A stretch of DNA of 64,000 bases, taken from positions 2,626,501 to 2,690,500 of the forward strand of contig JAZGTN010000003.1 of the NCBI GenBank assembly GCA_037783415.1. Reading direction: 5' to 3'. Source of the DNA: Leptasterias polaris. Lineage: Eukaryota > Echinodermata > Asteroidea > Forcipulatida > Asteriidae. A model generated the notes under the pieces. It was not told the DNA's origin. It saw nothing but the letters and a program-made list of their open reading frames with translations, and made no database searches. Every line of letters begins with the position of its first letter. Position 1 is the first letter of the stretch. A program made the translations under genes and the position numbers. Positions 1-12,400 of this stretch are shown in pieces.

Positions 1-2160
1 ACATAACATTAAAGATAGCAAATGATCTGAGTACAATGGTGTACATTTCATGACAAGTTGTGGTTTACATGTGGTAAATTAGAAATGTCACTCATACTTC
101 TTTTTCAGTACAAGACTTCTGTATAGTCTTCAAACATTGAGATTGCCTGCCTAATCCTGATTCAAAAACAGTCCAGAGGTGCGTTTTCGCAGCTGTAACC
201 AATAACTGTTTTGGTTATTGGCCAGTGATTATAACCAATGAACAATTCAATAGTTATTGGTTACAACCACGAAAGCGCACCCCTACATGTAATTTCTCGG
301 GTTGACTTTTTTCCAAGTGTTTTCCGGATATACATGTGTGGCAAAACCAAAGGGACCAGAAAAATTAAAATGAATGCTTGCCTTTTTCTGTTTTCTATTT
401 CATAGATTATGTGCCCTGACCTAAATCACATAAAAAAATGTGCCCGACAATTCTGCTTTTCACCATAAATTGAGCATTGCAGGACACATCTGGAAGATGG
501 GTGGTGCGACATCCCTCGTCCTCGGCCAAATTTTATGCGAAACAAAATAAGCCGGCATCTGGCCAAGCAAAAACTATGCACAATTTTGTAGAGAAAGACT
601 GCATTAAAAAGTGATCACAGTGTCAGCACACAGACAGCCCAATATGAAGGGGGCGAAAGCTATGGTGCTGTCATACTTTTTAGTCAATGTGGTGGGCCTT
701 CAAGTCTCTTTGCTAATTTACTCAATGTTGTGCAGCAGCTGTCCTGTCCAACTTTCTAATGAGATTGAGATAGCTGCAATGCGCGTAATGCGATGTGACA
801 TACGCACTTACATGGACAACTGTACGTAGTACTTGAGGGCAAGGTGTCATAAGAGAGGCAACCAGGCAAGGCAGTATCAGTTATTAATTTTTGTTTAGAG
901 ACAGGTGCACGGAAGTCACTTCTTGAGGGTGTGGGGGTGATCCCTCCCCCACTGCCCCATCCCACTCAAGACATAAACAAAAAAAGTGACAAAGCTTCCA
1001 GGCCTGATTTTTATGTCCCAGAGAGAAGATATGTCACTAACAGTTATTCATTTCCATCAGAGTGGTCTGAACGATTAGTAAACATACACATGTATGTTTG
1101 GCTATTGAATGTCATTCCCCACCCACCCACCTTTTTGTTGACACCCGAGGACGTTTACAGACCAGGTCAGAGCTTTTAGTGTGTAATGCATTTTAAGACA
1201 GAGAGGAAATTTTGCACATGTTGAGATATTTACATAAAAAATATAGCTTTTAAGTGTGTGCATTCCCCCTGCCCCCCCCCCCCCCACGATACTCATTCAA
1301 CACTCAACTGATAAAGCAATGCACTGGTAAAGACGGAGGTGATAAATGCTTTTTAGAGCAAATTGCAACAGACAGAAACCTTTTTATTATAACAACCAGG
1401 TGCTAGAATCTGGACCTAGGGAAGAGAAGGGGCTCCCACCCCCATCCTTGCACCCACTCCTGAGCTTCGAAATGAAGTATCACCATAAAGAAAAATACAG
1501 GATGCAATTTTTTTATTGTTGAGTGCATGTTGTTCAACAAGGCAAAATTAGATGAATAATTCTCCTCTACGTTCCTTCTAAAGGAAAAAAAATCATCCAC
1601 TGCATTGGCAAGCTATATTGATTTGATAAAACCACTGAGAACAAAATAATTAACCGTTTTTTTCCTAGTGCCCAATCGAGTAATACATAACTTTAATTCT
1701 CTCTCAACAACAGTTTTTTTCATAATCAACTTAAGATGTCCCTGACCTGCAGTGGTTGTTGTACATTGCATATGCAGTTCTTTTTTATTTCATTTTTTTT
1801 CGTTTTATTTTAACCTTGCATGGGACTCTGAATCAAATCCATAAAATTCTTTAAAAAAACACTGCAAGGCCGGAGCTTCTTTGTCTGATTTAAGGGAAAA
1901 TGGGGACTGTATCATGGTTAGTGATCTGTAACATTGTAGCAAGGAAACAAAACTGTAAAGGTGTGCGATGCATCATCCTGATGGTTAAATCCAATATGTC
2001 ACACACTCATGCATCCGCTGTACGCACAAGACTTTGGCTATTTCTAGCGTCTTTTTAGTGTAATTTTACAAAAAATCACACATTTCATCATTCAAAAGGC
2101 ATTTCAATTATAACAGAAACTGATCAATCTTCCAAGACAATGAGACTTTGCAAAACATTA
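1..2160. other. Non-coding flank, no gene seen
   Basis: AT-rich sequence with short chance frames only. It contains the 179-280 hairpin, a C-run at 1268-1285 and homopolymer tracts. It could be an upstream intron of the ITPRID-like gene or intergenic. Confidence 0.5.
179..280. repeat. Foldback element, 29-bp arms
   Basis: The left arm starts GTGCGTTTTCGCAGCTGTAA and the right arm 252-280 is its near-perfect reverse complement. CCAATAA/TTATTGG words repeat in the loop. Looks like a solo MITE. Confidence 0.7.
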
Positions 2161-2162
2161 GT

Positions 2163-3124
2163 TTAAAGGCACCTGGCAGTGGTATTTTTTCAAAATAAAG
2201 CTTTTGTCATTAATATATACATTTTTATGAGTGGAATGTGAATAAACAATTTGCTAAGGTTAAAAAAATTGTATTTTTCTTTTAATTACAAATTAAAAAA
2301 TAGGCCCCCCTTTACATGGCGCTGTTCGTGACGTCAATCGAGGCAGGAGAAAATGTGTAGTCTGGCCCCGTACATTACGTCTGGGTACCTGATCAGTATG
2401 ATGCGTTTTCGTATTCGGACGTCACCACCCAATGCAATCCTAGGACAGTGTACAGTCGACTAATATACGAGACGCCAGTTTATACGAGGTTTTTCACCGG
2501 TCCCGAACTGTCCCATGCGCGTTTCTATGTCTTAAAAACGGAAGATACGAGCATGGTCATAACGAGAACACGGATAATACGAGGTATTGTTTTTCCACCA
2601 GAAACATTTCGCTGGTAACCTAAGCTTCACTGCAACTTCCCTTGCACACTACTACCAACGAAAAAATCCCCGGGCTATCCAAGTGTTCGCTGCATAGCGC
2701 TGAAAACGACGTCGGACCGGACCACTTTGCCCTCGTTAGCCTAACTTTCGATGCCCGTAACTGCCTATATTTGGGATCTGCAGGAAAAAAATGCTGGCTG
2801 ACCCCATCTTTAGTCGTTTTGCTGGAAAAATGCAAGAAAAACCCCCCTTTTGGATAACCAAACGAAACGTACAATCTCACTACTTGCACGTGTATATACA
2901 ACGTAAATGCAGGCAAGTTCGAGTGGGGTCGATGTTCAATCGAGGCGAAGTCTTCCTCGATTGACGTCACAAAAAGGGATGGGCGGAGTCGCCCCCAAAC
3001 AACTTTATCTATTTTTTTAACATATAAATACTGACAAACAATTACTCAAAAAATTGTTTTATTGTTAATATACATATACTCTTATATTTAAAAAAAAAAT
3101 AAATCTATTTCCAGGTGCCTTTAA
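2163..3124. mobile_element. Kolobok-like non-autonomous DNA transposon
   Basis: The ends read TTAAAGGCACCTGG and CCAGGTGCCTTTAA. Removing TTAA on each side as target duplication leaves termini starting AGGCACCTGG. TTAA duplications with AGG-type ends fit Kolobok (compare TTAAAGG-type T2 MITEs of frogs); piggyBac also uses TTAA. A second inner inverted pair, GTGACGTCAATCGAGG at 2329 and its complement at 2955, gives subterminal symmetry. A THAP-like fragment on the minus strand supports Kolobok, whose transposases carry THAP domains. Confidence 0.7.
2640..2890 (-). pseudogene. Decayed THAP zinc-finger fragment of a transposase
   Basis: The minus strand reads VVRLYVSFGYPKGG, a gap, then HFFPADPKYRQLRASKVRLT, an AKW and SALCSEHL. 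This follows the THAP order: C-x4-C, F-P, W, then C-S-E-H. Both members of the first ligand pair are Tyr (TAC, TAT) instead of Cys, each one G-to-A change away. The Cys-x2-His pair (CSEH) survives. No catalytic domain follows. Confidence 0.55.
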
Positions 3125-3554
3125 GGCATTAGTCCAAAAACTATTGTTTGCTTACAAAAATTCTCAAAGAAATCTTGCCGACTGCATTTCCTATGTGTTT
3201 GTTGTAATCATTGGAGCCAGTTTGTGTGGAGTGGGGGTGGCTCACAGTGGAACTACAAACAAGATTGGGTTTTGGCGAGCGTTTCTTACGATATTGTAGC
3301 TTCCAAGAGTTATTATTGATGGGTAGGTGCAATATTTGTTTTGTTATTCCAATCCTCTGGTTTTTGTTTTATTATTCTGTTGGTAAACCATTTTGCCACT
3401 CGTGCCGCACATCCGGACCCAATTTCATGGCATATATTTTGTACTTCCTCTGGAAATTTCACGAAAAAGTTGGTACTTTATGCAATAAATTTGAAGAAAG
3501 GCCAAATGTGAAATTTTGCAGTTAAATGTGAAGTTGTTGTATAAACAATAAAAC

Positions 3555-3895
3555 TAACTTGTGCAAATTTCATTTCAAAAGGTGGTCGCGTTTTTTTAAA
3601 TCGCTGAAAATCCGGAGCGAATATTTCCATGCAGGAAGAATAATCCCTAATAGGAATGCACAATCTGAGAAGCGTTTCTGACAGAAACATTTCTCAGATT
3701 CAAATTTGGGGGAATAAAAACTGATATATCTTTACATAACCACAAAACTTTGAAGTGAAATGTTTCTCAAAATGCTTTATACTATTGAAAGTTGCTGTAG
3801 GCTTCTAATCAATACCTGTAGGTTTTTACTGCCATTAATTTGAAGAGTGATTACCAAACGTATACCTTCCCTATAAGACAACGTTTTTCAATATG
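3555..3895 (+). repeat. Dispersed repeat family R1, copy 1
   Basis: Shares long stretches with the reverse complement of 28078-28345: TTTCAAAAGGTGGT, GGAAGAATAATCC, CACAATCTGAGAA, GTTTCTCAAAATG, and an end containing TGATTACCAAA and TATACC. Probably a non-autonomous DNA element. Confidence 0.65.
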
Positions 3896-4395
3896 GAGAA
3901 ATTATAGAATTGACGCGCGGCAACTGAAGCTGTCTGTACACTCTGAGTGTTGTTCATGACGCATAAGAAACCTCATTAGTGTCCCATGTTCAACACCTCC
4001 GATATAATCAAAGCAATTAGACAATCATCCGCTGTGATGTTTCTCAATAAATATATGCCCCCAAGCTGTTTCTTTATTTGAGTCTGCACATGGTTCCCAT
4101 GCATGATTATCATAATCAAACCATCCGTGTATAGTCTATAAGTTGATAAGGAGGCTGAAATTTGCCGCTTTACCTTCTACCTGGTTCAGTGCAGCTGTCA
4201 CAATCCTGTTAATCCACTCAGTATGAGGGTATCTTTTTATGGACAATCTTGGAGGAAGGTTTTCAGTTTTAGGCAGCAATTGGAAGTACACTTACATGCA
4301 TGCTCAAGAGAAAACTGCACTCATAGTCATACGGTAAGGCTTAGGTTAGGAGAAAGTTGAGCAGGGGCGTAGGAAGTGGCATACCTTTCGGAGGG

Positions 4396-4672
4396 TGCAA
4401 GCCGGCCAAATTGCTGACTGGCATTCATGGGGAGGGGGGCATGGAGCCAGCTTGCTGACTGGCATTCATGGGGAGGGGGGAATGGAGCCAGCTTGCTGAC
4501 TGGCATTCATGGGGAGGGGGAATGGAGCCAGCTTGCTGACTGGCATTCATGGGGAGGGGGAATGGAGCCAGCTTGCTGACTGGCATCCATGGGGAGGGGG
4601 GCATGGAGCCAGCTTGCTGACTGGTATTCATGGGGAGGGGGGGGGGGGCATGGAGCCAGCTTGCTGACTCAC
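4396..4672. repeat. G-rich minisatellite, about 40-bp unit, 6-7 copies
   Basis: The unit contains GGAGCCAGCTTGCTGACTGG, then CATTCATGGGGAGGGGG; the G-run varies from 5 to 12 between copies. It ends in a broken copy (TTGCTGACTCACTGACTG). A minus-strand open frame across it is a repeat artefact. Confidence 0.95.
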
Positions 4673-5350
4673 TGACTGTCAATATTCTCCGCTATCAATA
4701 TTCTCCACTATTTCAAGAAAAACCAGTGTGAAGCTTGCAGCCCCACTGCTTTCAATAATGCCACTGCGATAACAAAACAAAAAAACAATGATTTTTAGTT
4801 GCCAAAATTACTGAATTTTAAAGTCTATATGACCCTGTTCAGCTTGATTTTAGTGCATGCTGGGAGTCTGCAAATTATTGGGAGTGTCACACCCCCAAGT
4901 CACTACACTTCTCGGTACAAGGATGCACACAGGTGCTATTTGTTGAAATATATGGTTCAGATGAAATTATGGTAAATGTGTACATGGTTTATACTTGTCA
5001 TCTCACAGCCCATGTGGCTTCATAGGATTTCAGGCTCCGGATTGTAGAGTGTGATATCTTGTTAGTCTAGCGGGGGCTTCATGTGGTAATCTCCTATTGA
5101 AAGAAGTGGTACCTTTGTAGGAGAAGCTGGTCCTATAAAAAACTGCTTAAAGACAAAGTGTAGGATTTGTAATTGGTTGAGAAAAATCTAAAAGCTCGTT
5201 GATTATCAATTTCATACCAGTACAAATCCTCCCGAGGAATATTTCCCTCTGAAATACTGATAAAGTCAAGGAAATAGCATTTGAATAGCCCCAAATCACA
5301 GTGAAAGCTTCTTTGAATTATAATTGCCACAATCCAAAGCCCAATTTGAA

Positions 5351-6177
5351 TAAGCACAACATCTCTGACAAAACACAAGCTGCATTTCTTTGTTTTCTTT
5401 TAAATGTCACTACCAAATTTGATGAGTTGTTTAGAGGTTGTTTGTATTAGTTGTTTGTTGAAAACTACAAGATGTGGGTTAATATTCTCTTTCAAAACAA
5501 TCATTTCAATACTTGGTCAGATTTTTGATTGATTTGGGTCTTGGTTAATTTTCTCTTCCGAACCAATTAACTCGGTGTTTTCTCTTTAAAGATACCAGGT
5601 CTGATTTTAGCCCAATTTGACCCCAAAATGTAGCTTTAAATTTCAATTAGTTATTTTCATAGATTCTTGAAAGTTAAGAGCTTTTATTTATGAAACTGCA
5701 CAAAAAAAGTCCACCAATTATAAGTATTAAATAATAAAAAATAATTTATTGTAATAATTTATTGTAATAATTTATAAGCACAAAATCTCTGACAAAACAC
5801 AAGCTGCGTTTCTTTGTTTTCTTTTAAATGTCACTACCAAATTTGATGAGTTGTTTAGAGGTTGTTTGTATTAGTTGTTTGTTGAAAACTACAAGATGTG
5901 GGTTAATATTCTCTTTCAAAACAATCATTTCAATACTTGGTCAGATTTTTGATTGATTTGGGTCTTGGTTAATTTTCTCTTCCGAACCAATTAACTCGGT
6001 GTTTTCTCTTTAAAGATACCAGGTCCGATTTTAGCCCAATTTGACCCCAAAATGTAGCTTTAAATTTCAATTAGTTATTTTCATAGATTCTTGAAAGTTA
6101 AGAGCTTTTATTTATAAAACTGCACAAAAAAAGTCAGCCAATTATAAGTATTAAATAATAAAAAATAATTTATTGTC
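5351..6177. repeat. 424-bp tandem duplication
   Basis: 5351-5774 and 5775 to about 6177 are nearly identical (a few substitutions, for example GCATTTC/GCGTTTC). The copies join in an AT-rich (TAATTTATTG)n tract, which suggests slippage or unequal exchange there. Confidence 0.95.
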
Positions 6178-6340
6178 GGGATCGAGACATTATTTCACGT
6201 TCATCTGTACAAACAGTATTACATTATTTTGCATGTTACATGTATTTTGTGCATTGTCCGACATTTTTGGATGTTTTCCATATTCAAAACAGCATCATCT
6301 ATTAAAAAAAATTAAGGGAAAACAACTCGTAAAAAACCGG
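5610..6340 (+). repeat. Dispersed repeat family R2, copy 1
   Basis: The part from TTTGACCCCAAAATGTAGCT through GGGATC...TTATTTCAC, TTTTGCATGTTACATGTATT and CATCATCTATTAAAA matches 63265-63560 in order and orientation. It overlaps the tandem duplication. Confidence 0.65.
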
Positions 6341-6399
6341 GCCAAAATATTGCTTCACAAAATTTCTTTTAAGGATAAGTAAGCATGGAACTAGTCCCA

Positions 6400-9300
6400 A
6401 GCATAAACAAAACATGTGTTTGAGTGGTAACATTTTTATGGTAGGCAAAATTGTCATGTTCCTTGTCTGAGAAAGCAGCACTGGTTCCTGACACGGAAAA
6501 AAAATAAAGTAAATCACTACTTTGCCGGGAGAGAAAAACAAATTAATTTACCATGGTTAAAGTCTACAAAGCTACTGTTTTGCAAAAACTGCTCTGCATG
6601 TACAGGAGAGCTTGGATTACCACCAAATTAAGACTGAAGAATGATAACTTGATTGTTTACAGGTTAGGTAGAAGTGAAGTATGAAATTTCCCCCCCCCCA
6701 AAAAAAAACAAAAACAAAAAACAAACAAACAAAAAACTTAAAAAACCAAAAAGGTATCAAAAGTTGGATCAAAAGCTGTGTTAGTTCTGTCAGCTGTGAT
6801 TGGTATAGACTTCAAAGTCAGCACAACATACATGTAGCAAATGCTGAAATTGGATATAAACACAAGTAAATTTTTGAAAGTGGTATAAGCAGGGATCGAG
6901 CTATCGCTAATCTGTCATTAATAACTCTGCTGGTTGTTGATGGTTTCTGGCATTCCTAATGATACCCTTAAGAGGAATAACTCTGGATTGCAAAATGCCA
7001 AGGAAGACAGCAAAATGTGCATTTATTTGAGATGTTGTTATTTAAGACACGTTTTGCGCCTCAACGCTCATCACATGAGTTATATTACAAATGAATTAAG
7101 TGCATGTAAAATTAGGCATCCCAGGAAAGAGGAGAAAGTTTTCAGCCGTAAATCTTTGAAATGAAATGTCAAGCACATCTTGATGATTTTTTAAACTAAA
7201 AGGCACTTGTTAATGTCTTGTTTTTGCACAACTTTCAGGGAGGCTTGTTTGTATTTGTTATATTTTTTTAAGAGTAGAGACAGGCGGCTACAGCTGTGGC
7301 TATTTGCTGGATCTCCGCATCATCATGCGATGAAGTATAGGGCACCCTTAGCAACGTACACTCTTAGTAACAGATGTGTAGCCACAGCCATAGCCCTTTA
7401 TTCGGATGCGACCCAATTGTTGCAAATTCTTGTGCTGGCACTTCATAATTATTATTGTTTTATTTTTATTTATTTTATATTGTTGTTTATGAACAAAAAC
7501 GCAATAAGTTGGCAACTTTGAGAATTGCTTGAATGATTAATTTAAAAGCTTTGTTTCGTAAAAGTAACAGATAGAGTTATCATTCTTGCCCTAAAACATT
7601 TTTTGATACAACTTTTTTGTTTCTTTTTTTTTCAACTATGTGTCTCCTGGGTTTTTGGTAAGAATCATAGAGCTCTAATGCAAGAGATTTCCATCAACTG
7701 TCATGCACACTACTGTTTAATGTAAATGGTGCCAGCTAGTAGGCAATCGAAGATGAAAGAAACAGTCTACATGAGACTAAAAACAGTCGTCCAGAGAGGT
7801 CATTGATATGGCCTGGCTTTTGTTTGCACAGCAATCAAGCTGCTGTCCCAACAATGTTGACATGCCAATGTAGTCATTTAAGGAAGAGGGGGGGGGGGAG
7901 TACTCAATCAGGGTGCAAAACAAGGAAAAATACAACTAAGATCCAACCTTTCCGCTTATTGTTTTGCCTTGAAGGCTTTTAAACTTCTCAAGCACACTCC
8001 AAAGCACATTGAGTGGGGATGTAATTCTCCATGGTGGCTTTTGTGCTCTGTCTGTTGGAATAGATAACCTTTGTCGTCTGCCCATCAGCTTCAAGTTGTT
8101 TTTTAAAAAATCATGAAAGGGAAACCAAGAAATAATACTGATCTAAAGTCCGATGACCCCCTTGATGAATACGTACATGTGTAGGGTCACTACATCTTTA
8201 TAATGGTATTACCATCTCATTTCTCCAATTAAATTCTTCATAACCAAACAAAGGCTTGAATATTAATCTGATTTCTTTCTTGTAATCAAAACCAATGGAT
8301 CCTCAAAGGAACTTTTGTCTTCTTCCTTCTTCGCTTTTTCACATATGAAATCTTAGAGACTTTTTCCTGTGAGATTGCTATTCGTATTACATATTGAAAT
8401 GTTTACATCCGGATAATGAAATAACTTAATTTCAATGTTGTCCATCTTAAGGATATAACAAAGTACGTCATCTACAATTATACATGCACGTAGTATTAGA
8501 ACAAAACCAATAAAACAGTAAATATTGTTTGGGTGTTTTTTGTTTTGTTTTCCATTCTTTTTATTTCCCACTTTCCTATGCTTGCCTACCATAAATTGTA
8601 TGGGGTGTATGTAATTTTTCTTTTGTTGGAATTTTTCTCTCTTTTTCTTCGGTGTGGCCTGCTGTGGACTGTGATGAAAGTCTTCAGTTAAAAATTAATG
8701 TAAAATAAGGAATTGATAAATTTTAATCAAGATACTGAAATTTTACATAAATAGGGAAATAAAGGCATTGATAGATTGTAGAATGTCACCCTGATGTCAG
8801 CTGTGTCCTCTTAGTTCCCTTTAATTTAACACTCTGGAACGTGCACACTGCCTCCTGAACTCATCGGAACAGAAAGAATGTGCACAACTCAAAACTCAGT
8901 TGAAAACCTACCTTTTTTCGCAGCCTCCTAACTTGTGTTAAATTACTGTGATGGTAGAATGTTGTATTACACTTATTGCATAGGCCGCTGAGGTCAAACA
9001 ATGTGAACATGCAAGTGTGGTCGCGGCCATGTAAAACTCTCAGTCAATAATAGGTTTTCCTTTAACCTCGGTGAGGGCACTGTTTGAGCTTGTGACGTCA
9101 TATGCAAGGGTTATTGTATTAAATACTTGCGCATGTGTATGCCTACTTTTCAATACTGCGTTTCACCCACAATTGCTCCACGAGTGTCAAATTGACAGAC
9201 ATGGCGCTCTATACTGTCTGCTATTATTATTTTTATTTATATTTGTTCCCTTTCATTAAATAATTATAAGAGTTCATTCAACCAGGTGTTAGTAACTACC

Positions 9301-9496
9301 TACTTTATGATGCTTGACTTTTATCTTAAAGATGCAGGCGAAATTCATGATGAAACTTTTTTTTTCAAGACGTCTTATTGAAAATGCCTTTCAAAGGATT
9401 GAATGAACTGTTTTTATTTTTGTAATAATGGAAGTAGATTGCAATCCACAATAGCTCATTAGTTTCTCTCTTCTTTTTTTCTCTCTTTCGATTCAG
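6400..9496. other. Non-coding stretch before the first exon seen
   Basis: No coding exon recognised. Contents: A/C-rich tract (6690-6750), a G-run at 7890-7900, a loose inverted pair near 7285/7380 (GGCTACAGC...GGCT) and AT-rich DNA. The missing 5' exon of the ITPRID-like gene could lie here. Confidence 0.5.
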
Positions 9497-12400
9497 ACCT
9501 GGTCAAGCTAACCATCCGTCATGGCAAGATCCTTCGTTAGGCCGCCAGCGAGCAGCAGCCTGGAATGCCCAACACCAGGACTCCTTTTCCACCTATGAAG
9601 AGGTAGAGAGCCTTCACAGTCACCAGTGCTCTTCTCTGCAGTCTCTGGATAACAGCTGTGGTCCAAGTCGCTTGCAGAGCTTCGGAAGCTCCTTCAGTAG
9701 TCTCGACCAATCGCTTCAACAAATTGATGGTGAAAGTCCTTTCACGTCTGGTGTCCACATACCAATAGATCAAGATGATAGCTCCTACTCTAGAGATGAT
9801 CAGGGATCGTCCTTAGAGTCAGATTCAACTAATTCTGTATCTGTAGATGGCAGACGGCCTGTGCATCTGCCAAATAAGACCAGGAGTGGGCATTTACCAG
9901 AAAAATCTCGCAGAAGTTTAATAGATGAGGATGAAGAAGAGATGAATGCAAGTGTGGCCAAGTGGGTAGATCAGACCAGGGCAGAGACAGCACGTCGACG
10001 ATCTAATGTCGGACTCCCAGAGGATCCACAAGTGAGAAGCCATGAGGCACCCGATGGCGGCAATAAGCCTCATGATGTGACAAAGGAAAGGTTGCTGACT
10101 GCCCTTAATATGCAATGTGGAGATGTAATTGCAGGAAGAAGTGGTTCCCGTGTGCGGCTTCCTAACGAGACAGATTTGGAGCTTACCTTGCGAGTTGGAA
10201 ACCCATCTCCAGTGAACTCGATATCAAGAGGAGCCAGCATCGATGGGAGTATCAGCTCTTCTGCAGGTGGTGAGGACCACCCACAAACTGAGGGTGAGTG
10301 GACGCTTGCTGAAAATGTTTTGATCGACCTGGGATTTGCTGGGTCAAATATGGGAATACCAGCTCGCTTCCTAAGGTCCTGGAAAGAACAGGTACTGAAG
10401 CAGCGAGTTGAGGAGGTTCGGAGGCTTCTTGGTAATTCAAGTGGGAATTATTTACTTCAACACTTGCCACCAAAGCCGGGGAGCTCCACTCCACCCACTG
10501 AAAAGTTATCGTTTGTGCCTAGTAAAAACTTGACAGCTGGACCTCGAACTCATCAGTCATACCCATTAGCAGCTCAACCATCAGAACATTTCAATTCTTC
10601 CCAACCCGAAGACGCTGTCCTTAACAAACAGCAGGGAGCCGACAAATCAAAGTTAATTGGTCTGCGACGCTCATTGAAAAAAGCTGCCACGGTTTCGTCG
10701 TTTGAGCAGACCCTCTCTGAGATAGGGAGGCAGAGCCAGCCAAGCCAACATGTCTTAGCTCCACAGCATACTCCTGATTTGAATCCAGCATCTAGACGCT
10801 CCCAAGGAGGACAGAAATACAGTCCCTTGCATAAGAATCATAAATCAAGTGCCAGGGACAGACGTAGGAAGTACATGAAGAAGCAGACCTCGTTACCATC
10901 CTCCCTTGAGCCTCTGTTAGAAGAAGATGAGAGCTCTAAACCTGGGATGGTAAAGTCCAAACAGATACATGTAAACAAGGAGGCTCCAGCAGGGATGCAG
11001 CACCTTACACCTCACAGTCTTGAAATGGGTGACAAAGCAGCTTTTCCCTGTAAGTTAAAGATTGTTATGGAACAACCAAGTATTGAGTCACGGGAAGCAA
11101 TGTCAAGGCAAGGTACGACCGACGTAGATGTAGATGAGGCCATTGGAGATGTGGATATTGACAAGACACCCAAAGTCACCATGGAACAATACCTTGTTGT
11201 AAAAGCAATCATTGATTCCAAGGATTCTGGATTTGAAAATGGACCTTCTCGAAATGGAAGTCCACAAATGTCACCCCGGAGTAGTGAGGATGAAACCGCA
11301 AAATCTATGGATGCAAGAATAAAAACTACAGCCAACTCTGGCCCACTAAGGAGAACCAAGTCCAGCGATAGTGATAGTGCTGTTGACAGATTGTTGGCTA
11401 TCATTTCCCCAAAACAAACAAAGAGCAGTAACATTCCAGCACCTTTGTCTTTCTCAATTAAGCCCTTCCATACACAGCATAACAAACAGCATCCCAACAG
11501 AAGTGACCTTCCAACAAGATCAGTCAAACCAAACCCAGAATCTTCCAATCCTGCTGCACCTGTCTCATCAGATGTAGCAGTTGAACATGACTTCAGCCAA
11601 ACTACAGTTGAGGGAGAAGATGCCTCTCTGGGAAACTCCAGCAATGGGGAGACTGTCTCTTGTCAAACCAGTCCAAACCTGCATTCTCCCCTTCTGTCAC
11701 CTCTCTTCTTCCTGGATTCAATAAGTGAACATCCTGATGGAGTGTTAGACACAGACCTAGACTGTTCTCTACAAGTATTTGTCATGCCGGATGGTGCAGA
11801 AGAAAGCCAAAGTCAGGCAGCTGGAAGATCTGACTCACTTGAGTCTGTGATGACAACAGCTGATGGTTTCACCAAGTGTACATCACAAGAAAACAAAAGC
11901 CAGGAAATATCAGATGGAGGACTTTCGATAATAGCCGAGAAAGAAGAACCATGCCATGAGCCTTTAAGTCAAGTAGCAGAAACAGAACCCAAAAAGCTGC
12001 TTTCCCTAATTATCAAGGCAGATGAGGAAAAACCAGACGTTGCCAGCCAACACCTCTTTGATGAGCCGCAGCATGATTCAAACACTAAGGAGAATCTGCA
12101 ATCCATTCAGATACCATCGTACACAAATGACAAATCTAGGAACCCTTTTAAGGAAACAAAAGACTTCTACACTTCTCACCATTCGGATTTCGATTTTGAT
12201 GCAACGATCGAAGAGGACGAAGATGGGGAGCAGTATTCTGATGGAGAAAGCTTCTCCAAAGTCACTTTCTCTGAAACTCCAATAATGTTGTCCACGTTTT
12301 CTGTATCATCAGGCTCAGAATTTAAGGAAAGATCCCAAGACTTGGAGTCCCAGGATCAATTTTTTCATCAAGTAGAAAACGATAAGAAAAGCATGCAGGA

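Noticed and set aside
4425..4682. Repetitive 85-codon minus-strand frame
   Set aside because: Artefact of the G-rich minisatellite.
11012..11644. 210-codon open frame on the minus strand
   Set aside because: Lies wholly inside the coding head exon; serine-rich composition is the complement of the real frame.
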